Notes: generated by a model not told the origin, from the letters alone. DNA of 64,000 nucleotides from Rickettsia bellii RML369-C (GCF_000012385.1 NC_007940.1:1302001-1366000); one strand, 5' to 3'; shown: positions 9,680 through 18,493, counted from the first letter of the stretch. Numbers and translations are program-made.

Positions 9680-10552
9680 TTAGATTACTTCAGCATTTTC
9701 TATAATGTTACCTGCTATTTTGATGCTAGCATTTTCAAACTGAAGATATTTAGTTACTTGAGGTATAATAGTTGGAACTAATAACTTAAAAGCACTATCT
9801 TGTAAGTTGTTAGCTATCACTGCTATTTCAAAAAAATTATTGTTTATAAAATTATCTACTTTATTCAGATCATCAGAGTTAAAATTCATTTGTGCTAAAA
9901 GAATTTTTAACGCCTCCTTTTTGTATTTTGGCAAGCTACTATATTCTCTTAATAAATTATACTCTTTATAATCTATACTGTTTTCTGTGTTAAACTTCTC
10001 TACAATAAATTTAGCCATTTCTAAGTAATCAAGCTCTTCATGATTGTTTATTATACCTCATACTAAATATATCATGTAAAACAGTTCTTATTTCACTTTG
10101 AGATCCGAGATATTGATATTCAAATTTAGGATTAATATTTGCTCTTTTTTTAATAAAAACTTTGTGCTTTCCATAGCATTCTCTTTAACAGCTGAGTGCA
10201 AAGCGGTTCTAGAATTTTCTGAAACTCTTTGATCAACGTTAAAAATATTATTATCTAATAAATAATTTATAACAGTTACAGAATTATTTGCCGCAGCAAC
10301 ATTAAGTATATTTACTTTTTCGCCGCATTCGTCTAACACTACAATATGTAAATTACCACCTCTAGTGATATAATTTTCTATCACGGGCAATAAATCATGC
10401 CTAGCAGCTTCTTGTAATATACCATCTAATTTATAATTACTATATTGCTGTTGAACTAATGACATTACTTCATCTGTCCATGCATCTAACCATTCATTTT
10501 TCTTTTTTTCTTTATATAATTCCAAAAATAGTGCTTTTGATTCCTCTAACAT
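9680..10552 (-). pseudogene. Ankyrin-repeat protein, two frameshifts
   Basis: The first 140 residues (MLEESKALFLELYKEKK... with NILNVAAANNSVTVINYLLDNN and RTALHSAVKENAMESTKFLLKK) are ankyrin repeats. At an A-run near 10157 the frame is lost; the neighbouring frame goes on as GANINPKFEYQYLGSQSEIRTV. A second shift near 10040 leads into EELDYLEMAKFIVEKF... and the stop at 9680. Rejoined, it would be about 285 residues with a helical C-terminal domain (VDNFINNNFFEIAVIANNL). A diverged copy of that domain lies at 11768. It is a candidate host-directed protein, now broken. Confidence 0.75.
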
Positions 10553-10708
10553 AATATTAATAAATCTTAATTTCTTTGATATAAGTTAAAATTGATTATA
10601 TCAATATAATTAATTGTTAGTAGAAATCAATATGATTTTTAATATTAGAGGTATTAACTATATGCGTTAAATATAAGTAATCAAGAATTTTGCAATAAAA
10701 TTGCTTGA
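10553..10708. other. AT-rich spacer, nothing recognised
   Basis: Separates the ankyrin pseudogene from the LxxRLxxL-motif gene, both on the minus strand. Scattered TATAAT-like words occur, but no clear -35/-10 pair was found. Confidence 0.4.
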
Positions 10709-11638
10709 TTACCTTTGTCTGTTCTTTGATGTTTTTGTTCTATTATTAGGGGTGTTAGACGGTTGCAAATTGCCAAGTCTATTGATAGCTTGGCTATGCT
10801 GTTGTACTTTTTTTGCTCCGGCAGCTGCTATTGATCTAGTAACTTTAGCAGTTTCTAAGAAGATTTGTTGTGGAGTTTGTAACTGATCAATTTGACTATA
10901 ATGATTTTTAAGAAATTCTTTTTTTACCTTTTCATCAACACCCTTTAAATCAACATATGATTTATATAATTCTTTCAATTGTGCTTTAGATTCTGCCATT
11001 TGCTTATCAGAGGATTTTTTAGAAAGCGATTTGATAGAATCGGTAAAAATATTACCTATCTTTTTAAGAGTATTAATAGCGGGTGTTGTTATTTTCTTTA
11101 TTCCATCATAAATTTTACTTAAAGTATTAGCGATAATGTCTAATAATTTTGGTTCTTGTTCTTTAGATATATCAGGAGTATTTGCTATTATATCTCTCAT
11201 ATCGTATAGTTTATTAGTAAAATCCATTAAAGGTATTTTTGCTTCCTTTTCATTTATTTGTTTAACTGCTTTACTAGCCATTTTAGCTTGCGTATCTAAA
11301 CTATCAGCAATAATTGATTTAGTCTGACGAAAAGTTAAATTTTTTGGTTTATTTATTACAGGCTTCTTAGGTCTGTCCTCTTTTAATCTTTTCAGCCTAT
11401 CACCCAATTCTTGATTAGGTCTATCACTAAGCTCTTTACTTTTCTTCTCTAATTTAATTTCAGATTCTATTTGCTCTATTAACTTCTCTGCTTCACTGCT
11501 AGGCTTTTTGGATGGCACGTAAGGCTTATCTTGCAACTTAGCAAGTCTTGCTTCTAATTCTTCCAATGATGGAATATTATCTCTATCTTGTAATTTTCTT
11601 AATCTTGATTCTAGATCTGATATATCAAATGAAGCCAT
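10709..11638 (-). CDS. Unrecognised helical protein with three LxxRLxxL (MIM1-like) motifs
   Basis: I do not recognise the family. The 309-residue product is highly charged and almost all helical, with no signal peptide or membrane helix. Three short motifs stand out: LESRLRKLQD (residues 9-18), LEARLAKLQD (28-37) and LGDRLKRLKED (78-88), each preceded by an acidic residue. This is the pattern by which eukaryotic ESCRT-III tails (MIM1) bind MIT domains of VPS4-type proteins. The middle and C-terminal parts are coiled-coil-like. The last ~30 residues are basic and rich in Asn, Thr and Arg. Ankyrin debris flanks it on both sides. A host-targeted effector is inferred; plain coiled-coil heptads are the alternative. 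Confidence 0.6.
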   Translation of the reverse strand: MASFDISDLESRLRKLQDRDNIPSLEELEARLAKLQDKPYVPSKKPSSEAEKLIEQIESEIKLEKKSKELSDRPNQELGDRLKRLKEDRPKKPVINKPKNLTFRQTKSIIADSLDTQAKMASKAVKQINEKEAKIPLMDFTNKLYDMRDIIANTPDISKEQEPKLLDIIANTLSKIYDGIKKITTPAINTLKKIGNIFTDSIKSLSKKSSDKQMAESKAQLKELYKSYVDLKGVDEKVKKEFLKNHYSQIDQLQTPQQIFLETAKVTRSIAAAGAKKVQQHSQAINRLGNLQPSNTPNNRTKTSKNRQR

Positions 11639-11767
11639 AAATTACCTAATAAATTTTAATGTCTCTGACATACTAGCATATTATATATAATATAGTCAAT
11701 TCCTATACATATAAAATTATTAGTAGAACTCAATATAATTTTTGGTATTAAGGGTATATGTCAGATT

Positions 11768-11985
11768 TTAATGATGATCAATGTTGCTACCAGCTATTTT
11801 AACACTGCTATCTTCAAATTTAAGATATTGGGTTATTTGAGGCATAATAGTTTCTAATATCTCAAAATCACTCTTTTCTAAACTATTTGCTATTCTCGCT
11901 AGTTTGAAGAAATTATTGTTCACAAAATTATCTGCTTTTGTAGTAAGCTCTTCAAAAGTAAATTTTTCGTTTTTTAACACCCTCA
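11768..11985 (-). pseudogene. Ankyrin-protein C-terminal fragment (paralogue of 9680-10018)
   Basis: It reads FVNNNFFKLARIANSLEKSDFEILETIMPQITQYLKFEDSSVKIAG, closely like FINNNFFEIAVIANNLQDSAFKLLVPTIIPQVTKYLQFENASIKIAG in the pseudogene at 9680. The frame extends upstream only through a palindromic repeat (11986-12088), so the N-terminal part is repeat-derived and the true gene is lost. Confidence 0.75.
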
Positions 11986-12088
11986 GTGTCATCCCGTGGC
12001 TTGTCCACGGGATCCAGTTAAAGATATCAATATTATTGATATCTTTAGTTGCTTTTCTGGATCCTGCTACAAGCTCGCAGGATGACAA
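11986..12088. repeat. Composite palindromic repeat
   Basis: gtcatcccgtggcttgtcca...ggatccag, then a central ATATCAATATTATTGATAT hairpin, then ctggatcctgctacaagctc...gcaggatgac. Same architecture as the 3153 unit, with a different central hairpin. Confidence 0.8.
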
Positions 12089-12176
12089 AGGATAAACTGA
12101 TCTACGCAACAAAGCCTATGCGGGAATGATACCGCATGCGTTATTTGATCCATGCAACGACACCAATTTTTCAAAT

Positions 12177-13961
12177 TCAGCGAGTATACTTATCCAGCAC
12201 GTCAGACATGATTTTGCGGGCAATGGGAGCAGCAGCTTTACTTCCGCCGCCTCCATGATCGACAAAAACAGTAATGGAGTAGCGAGGGTTATGATAAGGA
12301 GCAAAACCTATAAATAAAGCATGATTTCGTCGCTTCCAAGCGATAGAATCACGGCTAAGATCATCGTTAGCATTTGCTTTTCCTTGCACTTGAGAAGTGC
12401 CTGTTTTACCGGCAAGTTGTCTATCTTCCCCGAGTATCCTATTATAATAGGCAGTACCGCCTGCAACATTCACTGCATTATACAAGCTTTCCTGCACTAT
12501 TTTAATATTTTCAGAGTTAATATCAATATTATGATATTCTAGATCATTTTTCACTATTCTTGGTGTATATAATTTACCCGTACTTGCAATAGCTGTAATA
12601 AATCTTGCAAGCTGGATGGGGGTAACACCTAAATAACCTTGTCCGATTGCTAAATTAAAAGTATCACCTATTGACCAAGGAAGCTTTAGTTTTTTCTTTT
12701 TCCATTCCTTTGATGGTACGAACCCTGAACTTTCAGGGGCTAAATCAATACCGGTTTTTGAGCCTAGCCCAAATTTTCTAGCAACCTCAAGAATTTTGTC
12801 AGGTCCTACTATCCTAGAGATCTCATACATATAAGTATTACAGGAATGCTTAAGAGCAGATGACATATCAAGAGTGCCGTGACCAGTATGTTTCCAGCAT
12901 CTAAAACTATTAGTACCCAGTACAGAAGTACCGCTGCAAAAAAAAGTCTTGTTTGGCTTAACGCCCGCTTCTAATGCTGCAAGTATGGTAATTATTTTAA
13001 AAACAGATCCAGGTGGATAAGAATTCTGCACTACTTTATTTATTAAAGGCTTATAAGGATCATTAGTTAGACTTTGCCAATAACTTTCGGATAATTTGCT
13101 AAAATTATTTGATTCAAACGCAGGTGAAGAAGTACAAATTAACACATTGCCGTTTTCAGTATCCATAACTATTGCAGAAGAACCTTGAGGATTTAGATAT
13201 TCTTGTATTTTCTGCTGAAGATTTACATCAATATTTAAATGAATATCATTGCCTGATTTACTGGAAACACCAGAGATCTCTCTTATTTGTTTACCATAAG
13301 CATTAACTTCAACTTTTTTATAACCGAATTCCCCTCGCAATTTATCATCATAATATTTTTCGATACCAGATTTACCTATATTAAAATCACTTAAATTATA
13401 TACGTTCAATCCTTGTTTTTCTTGTTCATTTATCTGCCCAAGATAACCGATTAGGTGAGAAGTCACATTTGAGAAAGGATAGGACCTTAAATATCCTATA
13501 TCGATAAATATATTAGTTAACTTATGTTTCTGCTCTTCAATTAAAGATACTTGTTGCCAATCAAGTTGATCGAGTATCATCAAAGGCACGTGACGGCTAG
13601 ATTTCTTAATTTTTTGCTGGATATAATTATATTTTTCTTCGGATAAGTTTAAAACTTTACTAACTATTTCTAGCTCATCTTTATAATTATTATTAACGCT
13701 TCGATCTATTAATAGCTGATAGCATGGCTTATTAGTAGCTAGAATATTATTTTCCAAATCGTAAATTCTGCCTCTGCTAGGTGGTAGAACAACAAAATTA
13801 ATACGGTTTTTATCTGATAACGTCTTATATTCCTCGCTTTTGATAAGTTGCAGATAAAACATCCGCATTCCAAGTAAAGATAAAAGCCCTAGTTTACTTG
13901 CTCCAATTATAAAAGCACGGCGTGAGATTAGCTCATTATGTAATATTTTTTTGTTTAGCAT
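12177..13961 (-). CDS. mrdA: Penicillin-binding protein 2 (peptidoglycan transpeptidase)
   Basis: PBP2 cross-links peptidoglycan during cell elongation with RodA and the Mre proteins. It is 594 residues, normal for the family. One membrane anchor lies near residues 16-38 (RRAFIIGASKLGLLSLLGMR). PSRGRIYDLENNILATN marks the pedestal domain. The transpeptidase motifs are complete: SVFK with nucleophile S319, SCN at 373-375 and KTG at 519-521. The start overlaps the end of mreD by 26 bp, so the two are co-transcribed. A functional cell-wall enzyme is expected. Confidence 0.96.
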   Translation of the reverse strand: MLNKKILHNELISRRAFIIGASKLGLLSLLGMRMFYLQLIKSEEYKTLSDKNRINFVVLPPSRGRIYDLENNILATNKPCYQLLIDRSVNNNYKDELEIVSKVLNLSEEKYNYIQQKIKKSSRHVPLMILDQLDWQQVSLIEEQKHKLTNIFIDIGYLRSYPFSNVTSHLIGYLGQINEQEKQGLNVYNLSDFNIGKSGIEKYYDDKLRGEFGYKKVEVNAYGKQIREISGVSSKSGNDIHLNIDVNLQQKIQEYLNPQGSSAIVMDTENGNVLICTSSPAFESNNFSKLSESYWQSLTNDPYKPLINKVVQNSYPPGSVFKIITILAALEAGVKPNKTFFCSGTSVLGTNSFRCWKHTGHGTLDMSSALKHSCNTYMYEISRIVGPDKILEVARKFGLGSKTGIDLAPESSGFVPSKEWKKKKLKLPWSIGDTFNLAIGQGYLGVTPIQLARFITAIASTGKLYTPRIVKNDLEYHNIDINSENIKIVQESLYNAVNVAGGTAYYNRILGEDRQLAGKTGTSQVQGKANANDDLSRDSIAWKRRNHALFIGFAPYHNPRYSITVFVDHGGGGSKAAAPIARKIMSDVLDKYTR

Positions 13962-14472
13962 GCTTTTTAAAATAACTTAGAGGAGAGTCAAATATAAGAC
14001 GAATTAAATTATAAGAAAATATAGTTGTTAAATATTGAAATAAAATTGTTAAATATCCATCTATTTCTAACTTTTTCATTGTTACAAGTAAATATTTAAA
14101 GTTCAAGATAAATAAACAGTAAACACAAAATACGATGAAATTTACTAAATAATTTTTTACCGCAAAAAATTTTGAAGATAATTTTAAAATTATATAAGCT
14201 GATAAAAAAACTAAAGAATTTGTCCCAATAGGCATGGAATTTATTTGATCAAGCAGTAATCCTATCAAAAATATTCCAAGCATATTTAAGGAATATAAAG
14301 TCATGAAATAATAAATAAATATGATTTCTATTGCAGGAAAAATTCTGCTTTTTACCCCAATTTTATAAGCAAATTCAGGAAATAATATTATAAAAAAACA
14401 TAATAACGCAAACAGCAATCTAAATACTATTTGTACAGTGTTGTTTATTATTTCTTGTTTTATTTTAAACAT
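13936..14472 (-). CDS. mreD: Rod shape-determining protein MreD
   Basis: 178 residues with about five hydrophobic helices (LFALLCFFIILFPEF, IIFIYYFMTLYSLNMLGIFL, LVFLSAYIILKL, NFIVFCVYCLFIL). This fits MreD, an inner-membrane partner of MreB/MreC that guides cell-wall growth. Identification rests mainly on size, topology and the overlap with mrdA. mreB and mreC are not in the window; a repeat block sits directly upstream. Confidence 0.85.
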   Translation of the reverse strand: MFKIKQEIINNTVQIVFRLLFALLCFFIILFPEFAYKIGVKSRIFPAIEIIFIYYFMTLYSLNMLGIFLIGLLLDQINSMPIGTNSLVFLSAYIILKLSSKFFAVKNYLVNFIVFCVYCLFILNFKYLLVTMKKLEIDGYLTILFQYLTTIFSYNLIRLIFDSPLSYFKKHAKQKNIT

Positions 14473-14504
14473 GTTAATAAATTTAATTTTGTGGCTTCTA
14501 GATT

Positions 14505-14603
14505 GTCATTGCGAGGAAAAACTGTAAGTTTTGACGAAGCAATCTCAGGATTTTATTATTATTTCATGAGATTGCCACGTCAAGGCTACGCCTCTCCTCG
14601 CAA
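14505..14603. repeat. TTGCGAGG-type palindromic repeat
   Basis: gtcattgcgaggaaa...cctctcctcgcaagg with gagattgccacg inside. This is a second repeat family, distinct from the ATCCCGTGG type. Other copies are at 18322, 20977, 43235 and 53267. Confidence 0.8.
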
Positions 14604-14630
14604 GGTATTGTTGCGTGGATCGGTTTTACC

Positions 14631-14770
14631 CTGTCATCCCGTGATTTATTCACGGGATCCAGAAAAACAACTAGAAATATCAATATCCTCGGTATCCAGA
14701 AAATAATAAAAAATACTAATTTTATTAGTATTTTTAACTGGATCCCGTGGTCAAGCCACGGGATGACAGG
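14631..14770. repeat. Composite palindromic repeat, inverted twin of 3153-3289
   Basis: Read on the minus strand it matches 3153-3289 over about 137 bp with a single difference seen (GGATCCC against GGATCCT). Such identity between distant sites argues for recent spread or gene conversion. Confidence 0.85.
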
Positions 14771-14841
14771 GTAAAACCGATCCACGCAACAATGTCCTCC
14801 GTGACCCCGCCACGGAATCTAATAATCTTTACACAGAAAAC

Positions 14842-15786
14842 CTATCTAATGACATTACCTAAAGAAGAGACAATAGGCATATCCAAATCATATCTTTCTA
14901 TCAACTCCAAAACGAGCTTTATCGCCTCTCTTCCTTCCACTAGCTCTTTATATTCTTGTAAAAATTTCTGTTTGTCTTTACTTATGCCAAACTCATAACC
15001 AAATTTTGTATTACGTGAACTCCTCGAGTAACAAGTAAGCACTAAATCACCAACCACGCCAGCTTCTAGCAAAATATCCATATTATTTTTCATGCCACCT
15101 AAAGCTTTTGATAATATCGCTATTTCTTTTAAGGCAGATACGATTAGGGTTGCTTTTGCATTTTCGCCCTGCTCTTTTGCCATATCAATGCCGCTTTTAA
15201 TGGCAAAAATATTTTTTAAAGCACCTGCTACTTGTAATGTTATAACGTCATTAATAGTACTAGCAACGAAAGCTTCTGAAGATAGATTATAAGATATTTT
15301 ATTTGCTAAATCTATATCTAAGCTTGCAATGGTTGCAGAAGCAGGCAAACCTTTTGCTAGATCTTTTGCTAAATTCGGACCAGATAAAAATGCTATAGGG
15401 TTATTTGATAATAAAGTTTTAAGCCTATCAGAAAATAATTCAGTAGGATTACGTGCAAAACCTTTTGTAGCAATTAGAAGAATATTATCGTTTGAGATAT
15501 GTGTTTTTAGTAACTTTATTGCCTCATCAAAAGCGTAAGACGGTACTGCAATAATAATTAGCTCAAAATCCTTAATTTTATCTAGATTAGTGGTAGCTTG
15601 TAGATTAGACGGTAGTTTAATATTGCCTAAATATTTTGTGTTGGTTTTCTTATCTGTTATTTCTTTTGCTATTTCTTCATCACGCAAAAATAAGGTAACG
15701 TTCTCGCAAACCCTTGCTGCTATGGCTGCAAGGCTTGTGCCGAAACTCCCTCCTCCATATACTGCAATATTTTTAAATCTTTTCAT
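14842..15786 (-). CDS. gpsA: NAD(P)-dependent glycerol-3-phosphate dehydrogenase
   Basis: GpsA interconverts dihydroxyacetone phosphate and sn-glycerol 3-phosphate, the phospholipid precursor. The 314-residue protein opens with a Rossmann fold (VYGGGSFGTSLAAIAAR). It has FLSGPNLAKDL, then the family's catalytic-lysine segment VAGALKNIFAIKSGI, then AGVGDLVLTCYSRSSRNTKFG. Intact and monocistronic, with repeats on both sides. Confidence 0.96.
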   Translation of the reverse strand: MKRFKNIAVYGGGSFGTSLAAIAARVCENVTLFLRDEEIAKEITDKKTNTKYLGNIKLPSNLQATTNLDKIKDFELIIIAVPSYAFDEAIKLLKTHISNDNILLIATKGFARNPTELFSDRLKTLLSNNPIAFLSGPNLAKDLAKGLPASATIASLDIDLANKISYNLSSEAFVASTINDVITLQVAGALKNIFAIKSGIDMAKEQGENAKATLIVSALKEIAILSKALGGMKNNMDILLEAGVVGDLVLTCYSRSSRNTKFGYEFGISKDKQKFLQEYKELVEGREAIKLVLELIERYDLDMPIVSSLGNVIR

Positions 15787-15820
15787 GATTTTATTTTTTT
15801 ATTTGGAGGGGGCTAATATC

Positions 15821-15957
15821 TGTCATCCCGTGGCGGAGTTGTTGCATGGATCATTTCCCCCTGTCACCCCGTGGCTTGTCCACGGGGTCTAGCTAAAAAA
15901 TACTAATATTATTAGTATTTTTTATTGTTTTTCTGGATGCCGTGGTCAAGCCACGGC
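15821..15957. repeat. Composite palindromic repeat interrupted by IS copy 2
   Basis: Starts tgtcatcccgtggcggag, then ctgtcaccccgtggcttgtc and a TACTAATATTATTAGTA hairpin, then the arm atgccgtggtcaagccacggc, cut at AT by the insertion. The two arms of this last palindrome (ATGCCGTGG/CCACGGCAT) match each other exactly, which shows that GCAT belongs to the target. Confidence 0.85.
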
Positions 15958-16023
15958 ATTGTAAGAAAAGAAAGTGATATAATATAAGTTATAAATGTAA
16001 TATAAACATTTATAAGAGAGTGT

Positions 16024-16176
16024 TAATACCCTATATAATGATATAGGGTATTAAGCGGGCATAAGCGACCGTCACGGCATAGGTTTTATACGACCGGAGT
16101 CATCAAGGTACTATAGCCCGACTCTCGAGAAGTTTGAATAGTTGGAAGGGATGCGATAAGCACGCCCGATTACAAT
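16024..16176 (+). ncRNA. Candidate IS110 bridge RNA with readable target and donor guides (copy 2)
   Basis: There is a 5' stem-loop of 13 perfect base pairs (16024-16036 with 16041-16053). Then come: left target guide CACGGCAT (16073-16080), identical to the chromosome left of the insertion (15952-15959); right target guide CGGAGTCAT (16095-16103), complementary at 8 of 9 bases to ATGACACCG on the right (17162-17170); left donor guide ATAGTTG (16138-16144), identical to the element's right end (17155-17161); right donor guide TTACAAT (16170-16176), complementary to its left end ATTGTAA (15958-15964). The order target loop then donor loop is that of the IS621 bridge RNA. GAGTC/GACTC (16097/16120) and CGGGC/GCCCG stems add fold. 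Transcription is inferred. Confidence 0.72.
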
Positions 16177-16205
16177 CCTAAACAATATAAAATCTCGAGG
16201 TACAT

Positions 16206-17162
16206 ATGATAAAATATCACAAACATATAGGAATTGATATAGGAAAATATAATTTTGTAGTAGGAATAGAGGGCATAAAAGATACAAAAGAATATGAGAA
16301 TACAAGTTCCGGTATATTTGAATTTATTAATGATAATAAGGATATTTTAGCAAACTCTCTAACTGTAGTTGAAACAACAGGCGGATATGAACTAGAGTTA
16401 TTGTATAGCTTATGTGAAAGAGGTTATGTAGTACATAGAGCAGATGCAAGAAAGGTAAAGAATTTTATCAGATCATATGGTAATAGTGCAAAAACAGATA
16501 AGTTAGATGCTAAAGCATTAGGATTATATGGTAAGGAGCGAGCAGATAAGCTTGAAGTATTTAAGCCTGAATCAAAACAAAATATACAATTATTTCGGTT
16601 AGTACAAAGACGGAATGATTTAAAGCAAATGTTAGTTGCCGAAAAGAATAGATTACAACAAGCAAATACAGATAAGTTTGTTAAAAATAGCTGTATAAAT
16701 ATGATAGATGTTTTAAGTAATCAAATTACAGAGATTACTAATCAGGTAGAAGTGATTATATCATCAGATCAGCTGTTAAAAGCAAAGCATGAGATATTGA
16801 AAGAGATAAATGGCATTGGTAATATAGTTGCTTTTGAGTTATTAATATTATTACCGGAGTTAGGGAAGTTAACAAGACGGCAGATTGCTTCTCTTGCAGG
16901 GCTTGCTCCAAAAGCTAATGATAGTGGTAAATATCAAGGATATAGAAAGGTAGGACATGGTAGAGCAGGAGTCAAGCCTATACTATTCCTTGCTGCTATG
17001 TCAGCCCGTAATAGCAAGACTTCTGGTTTAAGACTCTTTTATGAGCGACTCATTAACAATGGTAAAAAGAAAATGGTCGCTCTTACCGCTTTAATGCGTA
17101 AAATTATTGTCATCGCTAATGCTAAATTAAAATCTCTTCTTTTTAATTTAAAACATAGTTGA
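16206..17162 (+). CDS. IS110-family transposase (RNA-guided recombinase type)
   Basis: 318 residues. The N-terminal DEDD RuvC-like domain has D11 (GIDIGKYNF), E56 (VVETTGGY), and D98 and D101 (KTDKLDAKAL). A coiled helical linker follows (residues ~125-195). The C-terminal transposase domain has INGIGNIVAFELL, ASLAGLAPKANDSGKYQGYR with likely nucleophile S240, and GHGRAGVKPILFLAAM. The enzyme would excise and insert the element at an AT core without terminal repeats. The TGA stop (17160-17162) reaches the end of the element. Translation starts at ATG 16206, 30 bp after the RNA candidate. Confidence 0.93.
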   Translation: MIKYHKHIGIDIGKYNFVVGIEGIKDTKEYENTSSGIFEFINDNKDILANSLTVVETTGGYELELLYSLCERGYVVHRADARKVKNFIRSYGNSAKTDKLDAKALGLYGKERADKLEVFKPESKQNIQLFRLVQRRNDLKQMLVAEKNRLQQANTDKFVKNSCINMIDVLSNQITEITNQVEVIISSDQLLKAKHEILKEINGIGNIVAFELLILLPELGKLTRRQIASLAGLAPKANDSGKYQGYRKVGHGRAGVKPILFLAAMSARNSKTSGLRLFYERLINNGKKKMVALTALMRKIIVIANAKLKSLLFNLKHS

Positions 17163-17163
17163 T

Positions 17164-17385
17164 GACACCGTACGTGCTTTTCGATCCACGCAACAATGCC
17201 TCCCGTGGCTTGGGAACTAGACCCAGAAAAAAATACAAATAAAAAGCTCGATTTATCTCGCTTTATGCTGGATCCCGTGGTCAAGCCACGGGATAACTAC
17301 CTTAGGACGTTTTTCGATCCACGCAATAATGCCCTCACGAGGTGACACTAAAGTTACTGGATTCCTGCCGCAGCTAGGAATGACA
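17164..17385. repeat. Palindromic repeats right of IS copy 2
   Basis: gacaccgtacgtgcttttcg, then tcccgtggcttgggaactag, an AAGCTCGATTTATCTCGCTT piece, ctggatcccgtggtcaagcc, and a short gattcctgccgcagctagga arm. No gene. Confidence 0.75.
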
Positions 17386-17404
17386 TAAGAGCTGACGATA
17401 ACGC

Positions 17405-18280
17405 CTAACCATTGAGTAAATCCAGCATAGTTTTGCCGATATCAGCAGGTGATCTTGTAATAGTTACGCCGGCACTTTGCAGAGCTTCAAGCTTATCTTC
17501 AGCACTACCTTTTCCGCCAGCAATAATAGCACCAGCATGTCCCATTCTTTTACCCGGAGGGGCAGTAATACCTGCTATAAAGCTTACTATAGGTTTTTTT
17601 ATTTTTGAATGCTTGATAAAATCAGCTGCATTTTCTTCTGCGTCACCACCAATTTCACCAATCATGATAATTGCTTTTGTTTCGTCATCTTGTAAAAACA
17701 TATCAATGCAATCTACAAAATTAGTGCCATTAACGGGATCACCGCCAATGCCAACACATGTAGATTGACCAAGCCCTACGGCTGTTGTTTGTGCTACTGC
17801 TTCATAAGTTAAAGTACCTGATCTTGAAACAATACCTATAGAACCTTTTCTATGAATATGCCCTGGCATGATACCTATTTTGCATTCATCAGGGGTTATA
17901 ATCCCCGGGCAGTTAGGACCGATTAATCTTGTTCTAGAACCGACCAAAGCACGCTTTACTCTGACCATATCAAGCACCGGAATTCCTTCCGTGATACATA
18001 CGACTATTTCAATTCCGGCATCAATTGCCTCTAATATTGAATCGGCTGCAAAGGGAGGTGGTACATAAATAACGCTAGCATTAGCACCGGTTTTGGCTTT
18101 TGCCTCATGCACAGTGTTATATATCGGTAAATCGAGGTGAGTTTTACCGCCTTTACCTGGGGTCACCCCACCAACCATTTTAGTACCATAAGCTATTGCT
18201 TGCTCGGAGTGGAAAGTACCTTGTGAACCCGTAAAACCCTGACAGATTACTTTTGTTTTTTTATTAACTAATATTGCCAT
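17405..18280 (-). CDS. sucD: Succinyl-CoA synthetase alpha subunit
   Basis: SucD with SucC makes succinate and ATP/GTP from succinyl-CoA in the TCA cycle. The protein has 291 residues. Seen: a CoA-binding Rossmann start ([20 protein letters not shown]), [24 protein letters not shown], and the phospho-histidine loop [17 protein letters not shown]. It lies downstream of sucC on the same strand, but 213 bp of repeats separate them, unusual for this pair. Confidence 0.97.
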   Translation of the reverse strand: MAILVNKKTKVICQGFTGSQGTFHSEQAIAYGTKMVGGVTPGKGGKTHLDLPIYNTVHEAKAKTGANASVIYVPPPFAADSILEAIDAGIEIVVCITEGIPVLDMVRVKRALVGSRTRLIGPNCPGIITPDECKIGIMPGHIHRKGSIGIVSRSGTLTYEAVAQTTAVGLGQSTCVGIGGDPVNGTNFVDCIDMFLQDDETKAIIMIGEIGGDAEENAADFIKHSKIKKPIVSFIAGITAPPGKRMGHAGAIIAGGKGSAEDKLEALQSAGVTITRSPADIGKTMLDLLNG

Positions 18281-18321
18281 CTTTGATAACTACTTATTAT
18301 TTTTAAATTTGTTTTTGTACA

Positions 18322-18486
18322 ATCGTCATTGCGAGGAGATGCATAGCAGAGGACGGAGGCAATCTTAGGAGTCTTGTACTATTTCATGAGATTGCCACGC
18401 TCATTTCATTCGCTCGCAATGACGGCAAAAATTGACCTTTTTGTATTTTTTATTACTGGATCCCGTGGACAAGCCACGGGATGACA
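18322..18486. repeat. Palindromic repeats inserted between sucC and sucD
   Basis: A TTGCGAGG-type repeat (18325-18423, gtcattgcgaggagatgcat ... cgctcgcaatgac) is followed by a half ATCCCGTGG-type arm (18456-18486). Both can form strong hairpins in the sucCD message. Confidence 0.8.
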
Positions 18487-18493
18487 TTATTAC

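Larger units (their letters stand above)
15958..17163 (+). mobile_element. IS110-family insertion sequence, copy 2 (intact transposase)
   Basis: 1206 bp including an AT at each end. The left end is ATTGTAAG..., the right end ...ATAGTTGAT, followed by GACACCG. It carries the only plus-strand orientation of the four copies, the bridge-RNA candidate whose target guide matches its target best, and a full-length transposase. It lies in a repeat and damages no gene. Copies 1, 3 and 4 differ by 3 extra bases near 16080. Confidence 0.93.
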
